In this document: positions 8,095-17,500 of the stretch, in pieces | Layout of the letters: every line of letters begins with the position of its first letter | Numbering within the stretch: position 1 is the stretch's first letter | Source of the DNA: an uncultured Tateyamaria sp. | GTDB taxonomy: Bacteria > Pseudomonadota > Alphaproteobacteria > Rhodobacterales > Rhodobacteraceae | Direction of reading: 5' to 3' | NCBI RefSeq assembly: GCF_947503385.1 | Contig: NZ_CANNDO010000003.1 | Span: 496,001 to 560,000 of the forward strand | DNA: 64,000 nt | The notes under the pieces: model-generated | The model's database searches: none | Told to the model about the DNA's origin: nothing | Seen by the model: only the letters and a program-made list of their open reading frames with translations | Position numbers and translations under genes: made by a program

Positions 8095-9033
8095 ATGAAA
8101 TATCGCAACGCCTTGCCGCAACTGAACGGCACCCAGATGATCACCGATGGCGGGTTGGAGACAACGCTGATCTTTCACGACAGCATCGACCTGCCGCTTT
8201 TTGCGGCGTTCAAAGCGCTGGAAAGCGACGCAGGTCTGGCTGCCATGGACGCCTATATGACCCGGTTCGCGGCACTGGCCGTTGCGCAGCGGCGTGGCTT
8301 CATCATGGACACCCCTACGTGGCGTGCCAGTGCCCGATGGGCCGCCGAACTGGACATGTCACAGGACGACCTGCGCGCTGTCCACCGTGAGGCGATCTGT
8401 ACATTGATCCGCCTGCGCGAGGCGCATGAGGTCGAAGGCATCAGCCCCTTTGTCCTGAACGGTGTGATCGGCCCGCAGGACGATGGCTATGCACCTGCCC
8501 GCCTGCTCTCGGCAGATCAGGCACAAGCGTATCACAGTGCCCAAATCGAATGGTTCGACACATTCGGCGCAGACATGGTGACCGCCCTGACCCTGACCTA
8601 CAGCGCCGAGGCGGTGGGCATCGTGCGGGCGGCACAGGCGCGTGGCATCCCGGTTGCTATTGCCTTTACGGTAGAAACCGACGGCGCTCTGCCCTCGGGC
8701 GAAACGCTGGGCGCGGCCATTGAGGCTGTTGATCAGGCAACGGGCGCATATCCCGCCTATTACATGATCAATTGCGCGCACCCGGACCATTTTTCCGACG
8801 TCCTTACCGGTTCGTGGACGCAGCGCATCTTGGGGCTGCGGGCCAATGCGTCGCGCCAAAGCCATGCCGAACTGGACGCCGCGGACACGCTTGATGACGG
8901 CGACCCGGCCGAACTGGGCACGCTTTATGCGAGGCTTACAGCGCTGTTGCCTCACCTGACGGTGATGGGCGGCTGCTGCGGCACCGACCACCGGCACATC
9001 GCGGCAATCTGCTCGGCCACCGCCGCCACCTGA
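8095..9033 (+). CDS. Homocysteine S-methyltransferase family protein
   Basis: The ATG at 8095 has AGAGGG just upstream and gives 312 residues, the normal length of this family; the longer frame to 8050 lacks a good start. The zinc-binding cysteines of the family are present: one in INCAHPDHF (near residue 225) and the pair in GGCCGTDHRHI at the C-terminus. The N-terminal DGGLETTLIF segment is also typical. The enzyme transfers a methyl group from a donor such as S-methylmethionine or a betaine to homocysteine, forming methionine in the cytoplasm; the donor cannot be read from sequence. It is divergent from the CadC-type regulator, probably its controller. Confidence 0.88.
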   Translation: MKYRNALPQLNGTQMITDGGLETTLIFHDSIDLPLFAAFKALESDAGLAAMDAYMTRFAALAVAQRRGFIMDTPTWRASARWAAELDMSQDDLRAVHREAICTLIRLREAHEVEGISPFVLNGVIGPQDDGYAPARLLSADQAQAYHSAQIEWFDTFGADMVTALTLTYSAEAVGIVRAAQARGIPVAIAFTVETDGALPSGETLGAAIEAVDQATGAYPAYYMINCAHPDHFSDVLTGSWTQRILGLRANASRQSHAELDAADTLDDGDPAELGTLYARLTALLPHLTVMGGCCGTDHRHIAAICSATAAT

Positions 9034-9036
9034 TCC

Positions 9037-9054
9037 GGGCCGCCACCGCGGCCC
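9037..9054 (+). terminator. GC-rich hairpin after the methyltransferase gene
   Basis: GGGCCGC (9037-9043) and GCGGCCC (9048-9054) form a perfect 7-bp stem with a 4-base loop, three bases after the stop codon. No T-run follows, so it may end transcription poorly or mainly protect the 3' end of the message. Confidence 0.35.
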
Positions 9055-9137
9055 TCACCTCAACAGTTGCGCGCGCCTTTCACCGGGCACGGGCCTGTGA
9101 CCTGCACGTCAACTTACTCAACCCAAAGGAATCCAAA

Positions 9138-9794
9138 ATGTTGAAAACATCTCTCTCCGCCCTCGCGCTGATTGCCAGCGCTGGCCTTGTCGCGGCCGAC
9201 GGCAAACACATGGCCTTTGACGTGGCCGAAGACCACACGCGTATCTTTATGGCCGCAACGCCTCTGCACGACAATGGAATGCCTGCCCACGGCAACGCGT
9301 TTCTGAGCCAAGGTTACATCTACCCCGCCGGCACGCTGTCGGACGGTGTGTCCGGTGTGCTCAAGGATGGCAGTCCGGCTTTTCCGGACACTGTGCTGGG
9401 GACATGGACCTGCGATGGCTATTTTGTCGGCGACGCGGGCAACGCAACCACCGGTGTCTGGGTGATATCGCGGCAGGTTTTTGCCTTTGACAGTGGTGAC
9501 CAGATCATCACCCAAGGCACAGAAATCGCCGATATCGGCAAAGAAAACCTGCGCCCGATCACCGGCGCGACGGGTGAATACGCCGATATCGATGGCGGCC
9601 TTGTCCAGACCACGCTCGGCTTCAATGATTTCATGGCGATCAGCGCAACCTTTGTGTTCGAAGCGGCACAGGACGACCATGCCCAGCTTTGGAACATGCA
9701 GCCGGACGCCGCCGGGTTGGAGGACAACCACCTTGAGTGGGATTCAGGCGCTCGCGTCGGTCCCATTGATGACCTGCCCTCCTCTTTCTTCTGA
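9138..9794 (+). CDS. Secreted protein resembling allene-oxide-cyclase/dirigent barrels
   Basis: AAAGGA lies just before the ATG. The 218-residue product has a signal peptide ending near residue 20 (ASAGLVAADG). The mature part is rich in Gly, Asp and aromatic residues. It contains ITGATGEYADIDGGL, which recalls the ITGGTG-x-Y-x-G pattern of allene oxide cyclase and dirigent beta-barrels, preceded by GTWTCDGYFVGD. Bacterial members of that superfamily are mostly uncharacterised. It may bind a small hydrophobic ligand in the periplasm, but that is inference. The GNAT gene begins 59 bp downstream on the same strand, so the genes are probably transcribed together. Confidence 0.6.
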   Translation: MLKTSLSALALIASAGLVAADGKHMAFDVAEDHTRIFMAATPLHDNGMPAHGNAFLSQGYIYPAGTLSDGVSGVLKDGSPAFPDTVLGTWTCDGYFVGDAGNATTGVWVISRQVFAFDSGDQIITQGTEIADIGKENLRPITGATGEYADIDGGLVQTTLGFNDFMAISATFVFEAAQDDHAQLWNMQPDAAGLEDNHLEWDSGARVGPIDDLPSSFF

Positions 9795-9853
9795 CACACG
9801 GCAGTCCCTGACCGTTTGTGTCGGGGACGCCCTTTCAAAATTCGAGACCCCCG

Positions 9854-10501
9854 ATGAAAGACTTTAGCGACCTCAACCTGCGCCCGGCCCATACCGGCGA
9901 CGCCGTCAATCTGGCCAAGTTCATTGACACTGCGGGCGAAGGCATTCCCCGTTGGCTTTGGGCTCAGTCCGCCAAGCCCGAGCAATGCCCGCTTGATTAC
10001 GGCATCTCCCGAGCCAAGCGGGACACAGGCGGTTTTTCCTACAAAAATGCGATCTTGGCCGAACGGTTTGGCGAAGCTGTCGGGATGGCCCTGTCCTACC
10101 CGATCCAGAGCGCGCCCGAAGGCACGCTGGATGACCTGCCTTTGCCGGTCATACCCTTCGTCGCGTTGGAGCGGCTGAGCGTCGGCACGTGGTATGTGAA
10201 TGCGCTTGCCGTTACGCCCGCGGCACGCGGTTTCGGGGTGGGCACCGCGTTGATGGGTGAGGTTGAACGCATCGCGCGACGCCAAGGGTTTGATCGCCTC
10301 AGCATTCAGGTCTACGCGCAAAACCATGGCGCGCTGCGGTTGTATCAGCGGTTGGGCTATAGCCTGTCTGCCCGGTCACCCGTCCTTTTGCATCCGTGCC
10401 CGCCCTATTACACCGGCGACGTGCTACTGCTTGAAAAGCAGTTGCCTGAGACCACCGCGTCGGCCCCACCTCAAATCGCAACCCGTCGGAGCCCGGCATG
10501 A
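9854..10501 (+). CDS. GNAT-family N-acetyltransferase
   Basis: I choose the ATG at 9854 (215 residues) because the frame upstream to 9818 looks non-coding. The GNAT core is clear: strand WYVNALAVTPAARGFGVGTALM (residues about 112-133, split here by the acetyl-CoA-binding R-G-F-G-V-G loop) and the later YAQNHGALRLYQRLGY helix and strand. The enzyme should move an acetyl group from acetyl-CoA to an amine; the acceptor is unknown. A Pro/Thr/Ala tail of about 20 residues extends past the core. It overlaps the peroxidase gene that follows by four bases, an unusual pairing of a cytoplasmic acetyltransferase with a periplasmic haem protein. Confidence 0.82.
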   Translation: MKDFSDLNLRPAHTGDAVNLAKFIDTAGEGIPRWLWAQSAKPEQCPLDYGISRAKRDTGGFSYKNAILAERFGEAVGMALSYPIQSAPEGTLDDLPLPVIPFVALERLSVGTWYVNALAVTPAARGFGVGTALMGEVERIARRQGFDRLSIQVYAQNHGALRLYQRLGYSLSARSPVLLHPCPPYYTGDVLLLEKQLPETTASAPPQIATRRSPA

Positions 10502-11961
10502 CCCGTCTGCTGCCCAATTGGTCGTTCATTGGGGTCGTGTTGGTCCTGTCCTGCGCCACCACCGCGTTGGATGTGGCGCGGGCGGATACGCGTTTGCCCG
10601 CGCCACTGACGGATGCGGACTTCCTCTACGACGGGCGTCCGACAGGCGCGCTGGTCGATCTGGGGCGCACCCTGTTTTTTGACCCGATCCTGTCCGGCAA
10701 TCGCAACATCTCGTGCGGCACCTGCCATGACCCGGCCCTCGCCTCCGGCGACGGGTTGGCACTTGGGATTGGCGAAGGTGGGACGGGCGCAGGCTCACGG
10801 CGCACAACGCGTGATCCGGTCACCGGGCGCGTGCCCCGCAATGCGCAAGCGCTCTGGAACATTGGGGCGCGAGCGTATGTCAGTATGTTTCATGATGGTC
10901 GCGTCGAACGTAGCGCGGATGGCCATGGGTTTGACACACCCGCTGGGGACGACTTGCCAGGTGGGGTGTCAAACCTGCTTGCGGCGCAGGCTTTCTTTCC
11001 CGTCACCTCGCCCATCGAAATGGCCGGGCAATATGGCGAAAACCCGGTCGCCGACGCCGCTGCCACCGAAGATCGCTTGCGGGTGTGGGAACTGCTGGCG
11101 GAGAGAGTCGCACATACGCCCGGATACGTGGACATGATGTTCGACGCGTTTCCAATGTTGCGCGCCCGCGACGAGATCAGCTTTGTGCACATCGCCGAGG
11201 CGCTCGCGGCCTTTCAGACTGTTGCATTCCGATCTGACACCGCGCCGTTCGATGACGTGCTCCGGACCGGGGATGTATCGCTTCTGTCGCGGGATGCGGT
11301 GCAGGGGTTATCGTTGTTTTATGGCAAGGCGGGTTGTGCGAACTGTCACAGTGGCCCGCTTTTTACAGATCACGGATTTCACGCCATCGGGATGCCACAG
11401 ATCGGCCCTGGCAAAGGGCACGGCGCTGATCTGAGCTATTTTCACGACACGGGCCTGCCTGCACGGCAGGAAGATGAAGGCCGATACCGGGTGACGTTGG
11501 ATGACGCCGATCTGTTTGCCTTTCGCACACCGTCATTACGCAATGTCGCACTCACAGGACCGTGGGGGCATAGCGGCGCCTACGAATCGCTGGAGGCTGC
11601 AATACGTCATCACCTTGATCCCGCAGGCAGCCTGATGGGTTTTGATCCCGATACTGTCGTGTTGCCTGAATTGGGTCAGGTCCTGCGCCTTACGGGCCGT
11701 GGTACTGATCTTGGATTTGAGGTGCTTGCGCCGTCACGGCGGCAGGATTTCGACCTGCGCGACACCCGTGTGATGACGACGCACCAACTGCGCGCTCGCA
11801 TCCTCAAGGCCAATCAGTTGGTCCCACGGACCTTATCGGACAATGAGATTGAACGGCTTGTAGCCTTTTTGCATACGCTTACCGATCCTGCGGCAGCCCG
11901 CCTTCCCGATCAACGCCCGAAGTCAGTGCCATCCGGCCTCGCCGTCGAGCCGCCCCTATAG
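10498..11961 (+). CDS. Di-haem cytochrome c peroxidase/MauG family protein
   Basis: The 487-residue protein starts with a signal peptide (hydrophobic residues 8-24, cleavage near ARA-DTR). It has two c-type haem sites, CGTCH at residues 73-77 and CANCH at 280-284, the layout of bacterial cytochrome c peroxidases and MauG-like enzymes. GRTLFFDPILSGNRNISC before the first site and FRTPSLRNVALTGPWGHSG near the C-terminus are family signatures. It would work in the periplasm, reducing peroxide with electrons from a cytochrome or oxidising a protein partner. The N-domain insertion (residues 85-130, Gly/Arg-rich) makes it longer than the roughly 330-residue classical peroxidases. It is translationally coupled to the GNAT gene. 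Confidence 0.87.
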   Translation: MTRLLPNWSFIGVVLVLSCATTALDVARADTRLPAPLTDADFLYDGRPTGALVDLGRTLFFDPILSGNRNISCGTCHDPALASGDGLALGIGEGGTGAGSRRTTRDPVTGRVPRNAQALWNIGARAYVSMFHDGRVERSADGHGFDTPAGDDLPGGVSNLLAAQAFFPVTSPIEMAGQYGENPVADAAATEDRLRVWELLAERVAHTPGYVDMMFDAFPMLRARDEISFVHIAEALAAFQTVAFRSDTAPFDDVLRTGDVSLLSRDAVQGLSLFYGKAGCANCHSGPLFTDHGFHAIGMPQIGPGKGHGADLSYFHDTGLPARQEDEGRYRVTLDDADLFAFRTPSLRNVALTGPWGHSGAYESLEAAIRHHLDPAGSLMGFDPDTVVLPELGQVLRLTGRGTDLGFEVLAPSRRQDFDLRDTRVMTTHQLRARILKANQLVPRTLSDNEIERLVAFLHTLTDPAAARLPDQRPKSVPSGLAVEPPL

Positions 11962-12071
11962 ACGCAGGAGTGGAAATCGGCTGCCTGGCACATCGCTGAC
12001 CGCGATCTGAGGGGCAACCGCGACGCCCCGATCGCCGCGTGTTGGACGCGTCCTGACGGCTCGATCAATTA

Positions 12072-12954
12072 GGGTCTGGCCTCATTGAGTTTCAAAGCCA
12101 GTAGATGACGAGGGCAGCAAGTACGATTGCTGACAGGAATACCTTTGGGCAACGGTCGTACCGGGTGGCCACCCGCCGCCAGTCCTTGAGCCTGCCGAAC
12201 ATGATCTCGATGCGATTGCTCCGTTTGTATCGGCGCTTATCGTATTTCACACGCGTCTTGCGTTGCTTTCGGCCTGGGATGCAGGGGCGTATCGCCTTGT
12301 CTTGTAACGCTTCTCGGAACCAGTCAGCATCATAGCCTCGGCCGCCGAGTAGCCAGTCGACCTCTGGCAAGCTGCTCAGCAGCGCGCGCGCGCCGATGTA
12401 GTCGCTGACCTGCCCGGCGGTGACGAACAGGTTCAACGGACGGCCCTGGCTGTCGCAGATGGCATGTAACTGGGTGTTCATACCGCCTTTGGTCCGCCTC
12501 CCTCTCGGGGCATTTCCTGCGGAAATACCCTGCCGGGCAAAGATCAGGCGCCCACGCCCCCTTTTTTGACGCCCATGCTGGTCGCTGTCCGATGTGCTTT
12601 TGGGTAGGTCGCATCGATCATCACGGTCTTTGTCTCGCCATGATCGACCGCCAGACCGACCATCATCTGAGCAAAGATACCCTTGTCGCTCCACCGTTTC
12701 CAACGATTGTACAGCGTCTTGTGCGGGCCATATCCTTTGGGCGCGTCACGCCACCGTAAGCCATTGCGATTGAAAAAGATAATCCCGCTCAGAACGCGCC
12801 GGTCATCAACACGGGGCTTGCCGTGAAATTTAGGGAAGAAGGGCTCGAGACGCGCCATCTGCGCATCGCTCAACCAGAAAAGATCGGACATGCTCACCGC
12901 TCGTTTTTGAGCCGTGAATCATGCCGTTCAACGGAAATCAATGGGTCCTGAACC
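12072..12954 (-). mobile_element. IS5-family (IS427-type) insertion sequence, apparently complete
   Basis: The 883-bp element is bounded by imperfect inverted repeats: GGGTCTGGCCTCATTGA at the left end matches the complement of TCAATGGGTCCTGAACC at the right end, with about four mismatches. It is flanked by TA on both sides (12070-12071 and 12955-12956), fitting the 2-bp TA target duplication of this group. One transposase is encoded on the minus strand in two overlapping frames joined at a slippery A-run. Nothing in the element appears broken, so it may still be mobile. It separates the peroxidase gene from the phosphorelay genes. Confidence 0.85.
12092..12897 (-). CDS. IS5-type transposase made by -1 programmed frameshift
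   Basis: The first frame (12897 to 12544, 117 residues) holds the N-terminal half with MIDATYPKAHRTA, which carries the first catalytic Asp. The second frame (ending at 12092) holds GGRGYDADWFRE with the second Asp and SNRIEIMFGRLKDWRR with the Glu, completing the DDE triad. They overlap at six A followed by five G on the minus strand (12567 down to 12557). Slipping back one base there joins the frames into about 268 residues, the normal size for this group, whose members are known to use A6G-type shifts. The alternative, a disabling mutation, is less likely given the exact slip site. Confidence 0.85.
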
Positions 12955-13188
12955 TAGGGCTGGAATGACACCCGGTCGATATCGCGCAACGGCCATCAAA
13001 TGTAAAAACAGCGCAATGAATTTCGGGGGGACATTGCGCAGATTCACTACGCTTTCCGAGACTGCGAATGAGCGGTTTCGATCTTGTCACCGGCGCAAGG
13101 GTGGCTTTTGTCCGCTGGCCTCGGTGCCAGATGCGAAGGCGTGTTTCCCACATCGTCCAGCACCAAAAGCCACAGATTGCTGGCACTT

Positions 13189-14214
13189 TTACAACGCAAA
13201 CACCCGCATTGCGTCGGAAAACCCTTTGAACCGCACCTCTGGCATGGACGTGCAACTGGATTGGTCGGTCAAACCCGCAAATGTCGCTTCGTCAAAAAGG
13301 ACGCTCCGGTCCACGATCTTGGTGTGCGCTTCCAACCGTGCAGCAAGGTTTACCGTCTTGCCGATGCAGGTATATGTCGCACGATCGTCAGTGCCGGTGT
13401 AACCCGCAACCACTTCACCCGTCGCAATCCCAAAACCAATCCTGAGTTCCGCCTCTCCGACTATTACCCGCTCTTCGTTCAGGGCCGCGGTCATCAAAAG
13501 CATGTCCTGTGCCGCAGCCAACGCACATTGCGCAGAGTTCTCGATGGGCCTTGGCGCGCCAAAAAGAGCCATGAGACCATCCCCCACCATCAGACTGACG
13601 ATTCCACCCTGGCTAGAGACGGCATCGAACATCAGGGTGTAAAACGTGTTGATGAGGTCAATCGTGGCCTCGGGTGTCATGGCTTCGGACATCGAGGTGA
13701 AATCCCGGATGTCGCAAAACAGGATTGTGGCGTCCAATCGTTGCCCGCCGATGGTAAACCCGCCTTCGCTCAGGTGCTGTGCCACTTCGACCGTGGCGAA
13801 CCGATCCAACAGCTTTTTCTGTTCGTCATAAAGCCGTTTGCGTTCAAGGCTGGCGCTGACACGGGCATTGAGCAGTACCTTGTTGACCGGCTTGGGAATG
13901 TAGTCGTCAGCACCCAATTCGATGCAGCGTACGATATTGTCGAGCCCTTCGACCGACGACGTCACGATAACCGGCAGATCGCGCAGTTTGGGATCGACCT
14001 TGAGCGCTTCCAGCACCTCAAAACCATCCATTTCGGGCATCTCGATATCGAGAAGCAGGATGTCGTAAGATCTGGCCCGCAGCATCTCCATGGCAATGCG
14101 CCCATTTTCAGCGACTGCGGCGGTGTGACCCAATTGTTCGACGCTGCGCGACATGAGCAGGCGATTGACCTTGTTGTCGTCGACGATCAGCAGGCGCCCC
14201 GGCATGTCACGCAT
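13189..14214 (-). CDS. Response regulator with class III nucleotide cyclase output
   Basis: The 341-residue protein joins a receiver domain (residues 5-125; phospho-acceptor Asp in LLLDIEMPEMDG, Lys in YIPKPVN) to a class III cyclase domain (about 155-335). The two metal-binding aspartates are present in LFCDIRDFTS and MVGDGLMALFG. The usual substrate-selecting pair appears altered: the Lys position reads Leu (IVSLMVGDG) and the Asp position reads Thr (ATYTCIG), the latter as in class IIIb cyclases. Phosphorylation probably switches synthesis of a cyclic nucleotide, cAMP most likely, though the substrate is uncertain. Its start overlaps the HPt gene by 8 bp; it is the output of the three-gene phosphorelay. 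Confidence 0.88.
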   Translation of the reverse strand: MRDMPGRLLIVDDNKVNRLLMSRSVEQLGHTAAVAENGRIAMEMLRARSYDILLLDIEMPEMDGFEVLEALKVDPKLRDLPVIVTSSVEGLDNIVRCIELGADDYIPKPVNKVLLNARVSASLERKRLYDEQKKLLDRFATVEVAQHLSEGGFTIGGQRLDATILFCDIRDFTSMSEAMTPEATIDLINTFYTLMFDAVSSQGGIVSLMVGDGLMALFGAPRPIENSAQCALAAAQDMLLMTAALNEERVIVGEAELRIGFGIATGEVVAGYTGTDDRATYTCIGKTVNLAARLEAHTKIVDRSVLFDEATFAGLTDQSSCTSMPEVRFKGFSDAMRVFAL

Positions 14215-14542
14215 CTCGCAAAGCCCTCAGACAGCGTACAGTGTCGGCATAGATCGCTTCGAGCGTCGGAATGGGCGGATTGGCTACGGGCAGGCCAGTC
14301 AATTCCATCTCACGCGCCTGCTTGGCAAGCGGCGCAGCCCCAAAAACCTCAGCGTTGGATTTGATGGAGTGTGCAGCACGACGGTAGGCATCCACGTCGC
14401 CATTTGATGCCCCCAGTTTCAGGGCCGCGATCATATTGGGCGCGTCCTCGAGAAAGGTGTTGACCAGTTCGGCCACAAAATCGGCACCCATGGCATCACA
14501 GAGCTCGGTATAGGTCGCCGTGTCGATGAGGTCCTGCGTCAT
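14207..14542 (-). CDS. Histidine phosphotransfer (HPt) protein
   Basis: The ATG at 14542 overlaps the kinase stop by four bases (ATGA) and gives 111 residues, right for a single HPt four-helix bundle. The phospho-accepting His lies in [16 protein letters not shown] (near residue 56), with the small-residue pattern typical of HPt domains, and the N-terminal helix [20 protein letters not shown] also fits. It should carry phosphate from the receiver domains of the hybrid kinase to the receiver of the cyclase encoded next, all in the cytoplasm. Longer upstream frames are just the kinase gene in another frame. Confidence 0.88.
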   Translation of the reverse strand: MTQDLIDTATYTELCDAMGADFVAELVNTFLEDAPNMIAALKLGASNGDVDAYRRAAHSIKSNAEVFGAAPLAKQAREMELTGLPVANPPIPTLEAIYADTVRCLRALRDA

Positions 14543-17500
14543 GTTGCGTCCCTTTGATGGGCTGGCACCGCGAGCAGCGCTTCGATCAGTCGATCCACGC
14601 GGATCGGCTTGGCGATGTAATCGTCCATACCCGCAGCCAGACACATCTCTCGGTCGCCCTGCATGGCGTTGGCGGTCATGGCAATAATTCGCGGGCGCGC
14701 ACTGTCGGCATGATCGCGATTTATGCGGCGGGACGCTTCGAGGCCGTCCATCTCCGGCATCTGCACGTCCATGAGAACCACGTCATAGGTTTGGCGGGCA
14801 ACACTTTCGCAGGCCTCGATCCCGTTGCTGGCAAGGTCTGTGCGGTAGCCCATTTGCTGCAACAACCGTGTGGCGAGCTTTTGGTTCACAAGGTTATCCT
14901 CGGCCAGCAGAATGCGCAGCGGGTGCCGCGCCGCCATGTCCGGATCAGTCTTGGGTTTGTCTGTGGGAACGGATGCCGGTTTGCGCGGCGCCGCAGGGGC
15001 AAACAGGGTGATCAGTGTGTCAAAAAGTTGCGACTGGCGCAGCGGTTTGGCAAGCGCGGCGGCAAACAGATCGTCCTCCACCGTTGCGTCACGCAGGCCC
15101 AAAGAGCTGAACAGGACCTTGGGCAAGTCCGGCCTGCGCTTGGCGAGCGCACGGGCAAGACCGACGCCATCCATTTCGGGCATGTGCATATCAAGGATCG
15201 CCACGTCAAACTGTGCGCCTGCATCCAAGGCCTCCAGCGCATCGGCCGGGGTCAAAAAGGCTCGAGTCTGCATCCCCCATTTCTGCGTTTGCAGGGACAA
15301 AATCTTGAGGTTGGTAGCGTTGTCGTCCACCACCAAAAGCCGCTTACCGCTCAGTTCCGACTGCTCGCCAACAAGACTGCGGGTGTCCGTTTTGGGCAGC
15401 TTTGCGGGTTTGGCCAGAATACGGAAACGAAAGGTGGACCCCTGACCTGCACCGTCGCTGGTGGCCCACATCGTACCGCCCATCAACTCAGCCAGACGCT
15501 TGGAAATCGCCAGACCCAGTCCCGTGCCGCCATATTTGCGTGTGGTTGAACTGTCGGCCTGACTGAACGATTGGAACAGACGGCTCATCCCGTCCGGCGT
15601 GAGTCCGATGCCGGTGTCCCTGACCGCAAACTCCAGTTGCATTCGACCGTTCGGGGCCGGATTGGCCGTGACCGACAACACAACCTCCCCCTTGTCCGTA
15701 AACTTAACCGCGTTGGACAGCAGGTTGAGCAATATCTGCCGCATCCGCGTCAGGTCCGTACTAATCCCGGCTGGAACGCTGTCGTCGTAAACATAGGCCA
15801 GCTCCAACTGCTTTTCGGCGGCCCGCCCACTGACAAGGTCCAGCGCGGATTCGATACAGTTGCGCAGGTCGAACGGATGATCCTCAATGTCCATCTGGCC
15901 TGCCTCAATCTTCGAAAAGTCGAGGATTTCGTTGATGATCCCCAGCAGCGCATCGCCGCTGTCGCGAATAGTGCGGGCGTAGTCGTCCTGTTCGGGGGTG
16001 AGTTGGGTGTCCATGAGCAGGCCGCTCATCCCGATGACGGCGTTCATGGGCGTGCGGATTTCATGGGACATGGTGGCCAGAAATGCGCTCTTGGCCTCGT
16101 TGGCTTGTTCCGCCTCGTCGCGGGCCTCTTGTGCGGCGCGAAAGAGACGCACGTTTTCGATGGCGATGACCGCCTGATCGGCAAAGGATTTCGCAAGGTC
16201 GATCTGGGCGGCGGAAAACGGGCGGGCCTTTCGCCGGTCAAAGCACAGCACGCCGACGCATTCGGACTTGCGCATGAGCGGCATGAACAGGGCTGTCTGC
16301 ATGTCGAAATTTCGGAACGCTTCGACCTCGTGCTCGGGCAGATCGACCTGCGAGGCATCCGAGATGTAGACCATTTCGCCCGTCGCAAAAACCTGCGAGG
16401 GGTAGTTCTTTTCGGGCTCGATCGGCATCTGCCGTCCGCTGGGCACCCGCAACTGTCCGTCGGACGCCACGCCTGCGGCGAGCGTGAAGCTGTTTGCGAC
16501 CCGCAGCAAGACGCCGGATCCGTCGCATTCCAGAAGCGCGACCGCCGTGGTCACGATCGCCTCGAAGACCGGCGTGACATCGGTGGGCGACTGGCTGATG
16601 ACCCGCAGGATGTCGGCGCTGGCGGTCTGACGTGCCAGTGCAGTTTGCGTTTCGTTAAAGAGCGCGACGTTCTGGATGGCGATGGCTGCCTGATCTGTGA
16701 ACGCCTCGAGCTGTTCGAAATGTCCGGCATCGGGCACGGTGTTCTGTGGCCATGCCACGATAAGCAGTCCCCAGGTCTGGCCTTGGGTGACGACCGGCAG
16801 GCCGACCATATGCTTGAAATTGTTTTCCCGCGCGGTTCCGAAATCAAAGTATTTTTCGGGATCTTGCGCGTCATCCAGATGATACCGCCCGCCGCAGGCA
16901 AGCGTGTGTCCGGCGATCGACGTCTCTTTGGGTTTCATGGGGTAATCTTCGAGATAGGCGTCCATGAACTCTGCCGAGAAGCCGCTGCTGGAACAGTAGT
17001 GAATTTGGTCGTCGATATACTGCCAGAGGATACAGAACCGCGCGTCGCAGACATCGGTGGCACTGCGCGTGATCCGGTCGAACACCGGTTGCAGGCTGTC
17101 GGGTGACTGCGAGATGACGCGCAGGATGTCAGCACTGGCCGTCTGGCGTGCCAATGAGGTCTGGGTGTCGTTAAAAAGGCGCGCGTTCTGGATGGCGATA
17201 ACGGCCTGATCCGCAAAACTTTCCAGCAGCGCGATGTCCTCTTGCGAGAACGGTCTGACCTCACGCTTGTACAGGGCAAGGCTGCCGATACCCTCGCCCT
17301 TGTGCACCAACGGCACGGCAAGAAAGGTGCGCACGCCCTCCGCGTCCACCGCATTTCGTCGAATTTCATTGCCCTCGCGGTAAAGATCCGAGTCCTTGAG
17401 GTCGGGGATCATGACCGCCTGCTTTTGTGTGATCGCAATCGCGTTGGACAGCTGGTTGTCTAGTGGCCACTGCGTTTTCCCGACTTCCAACGCCTGCAGC

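Noticed and set aside
12544-12703. Transposase frames read as a frameshift-killed pseudogene
   Set aside because: The overlap lies exactly at an A6G5 slip site known for this IS group, so programmed frameshifting is the simpler reading.
15571-17106. 511-residue plus-strand frame opposite the kinase
   Set aside because: Shadow of the kinase; the minus strand encodes clear GAF and kinase motifs throughout.
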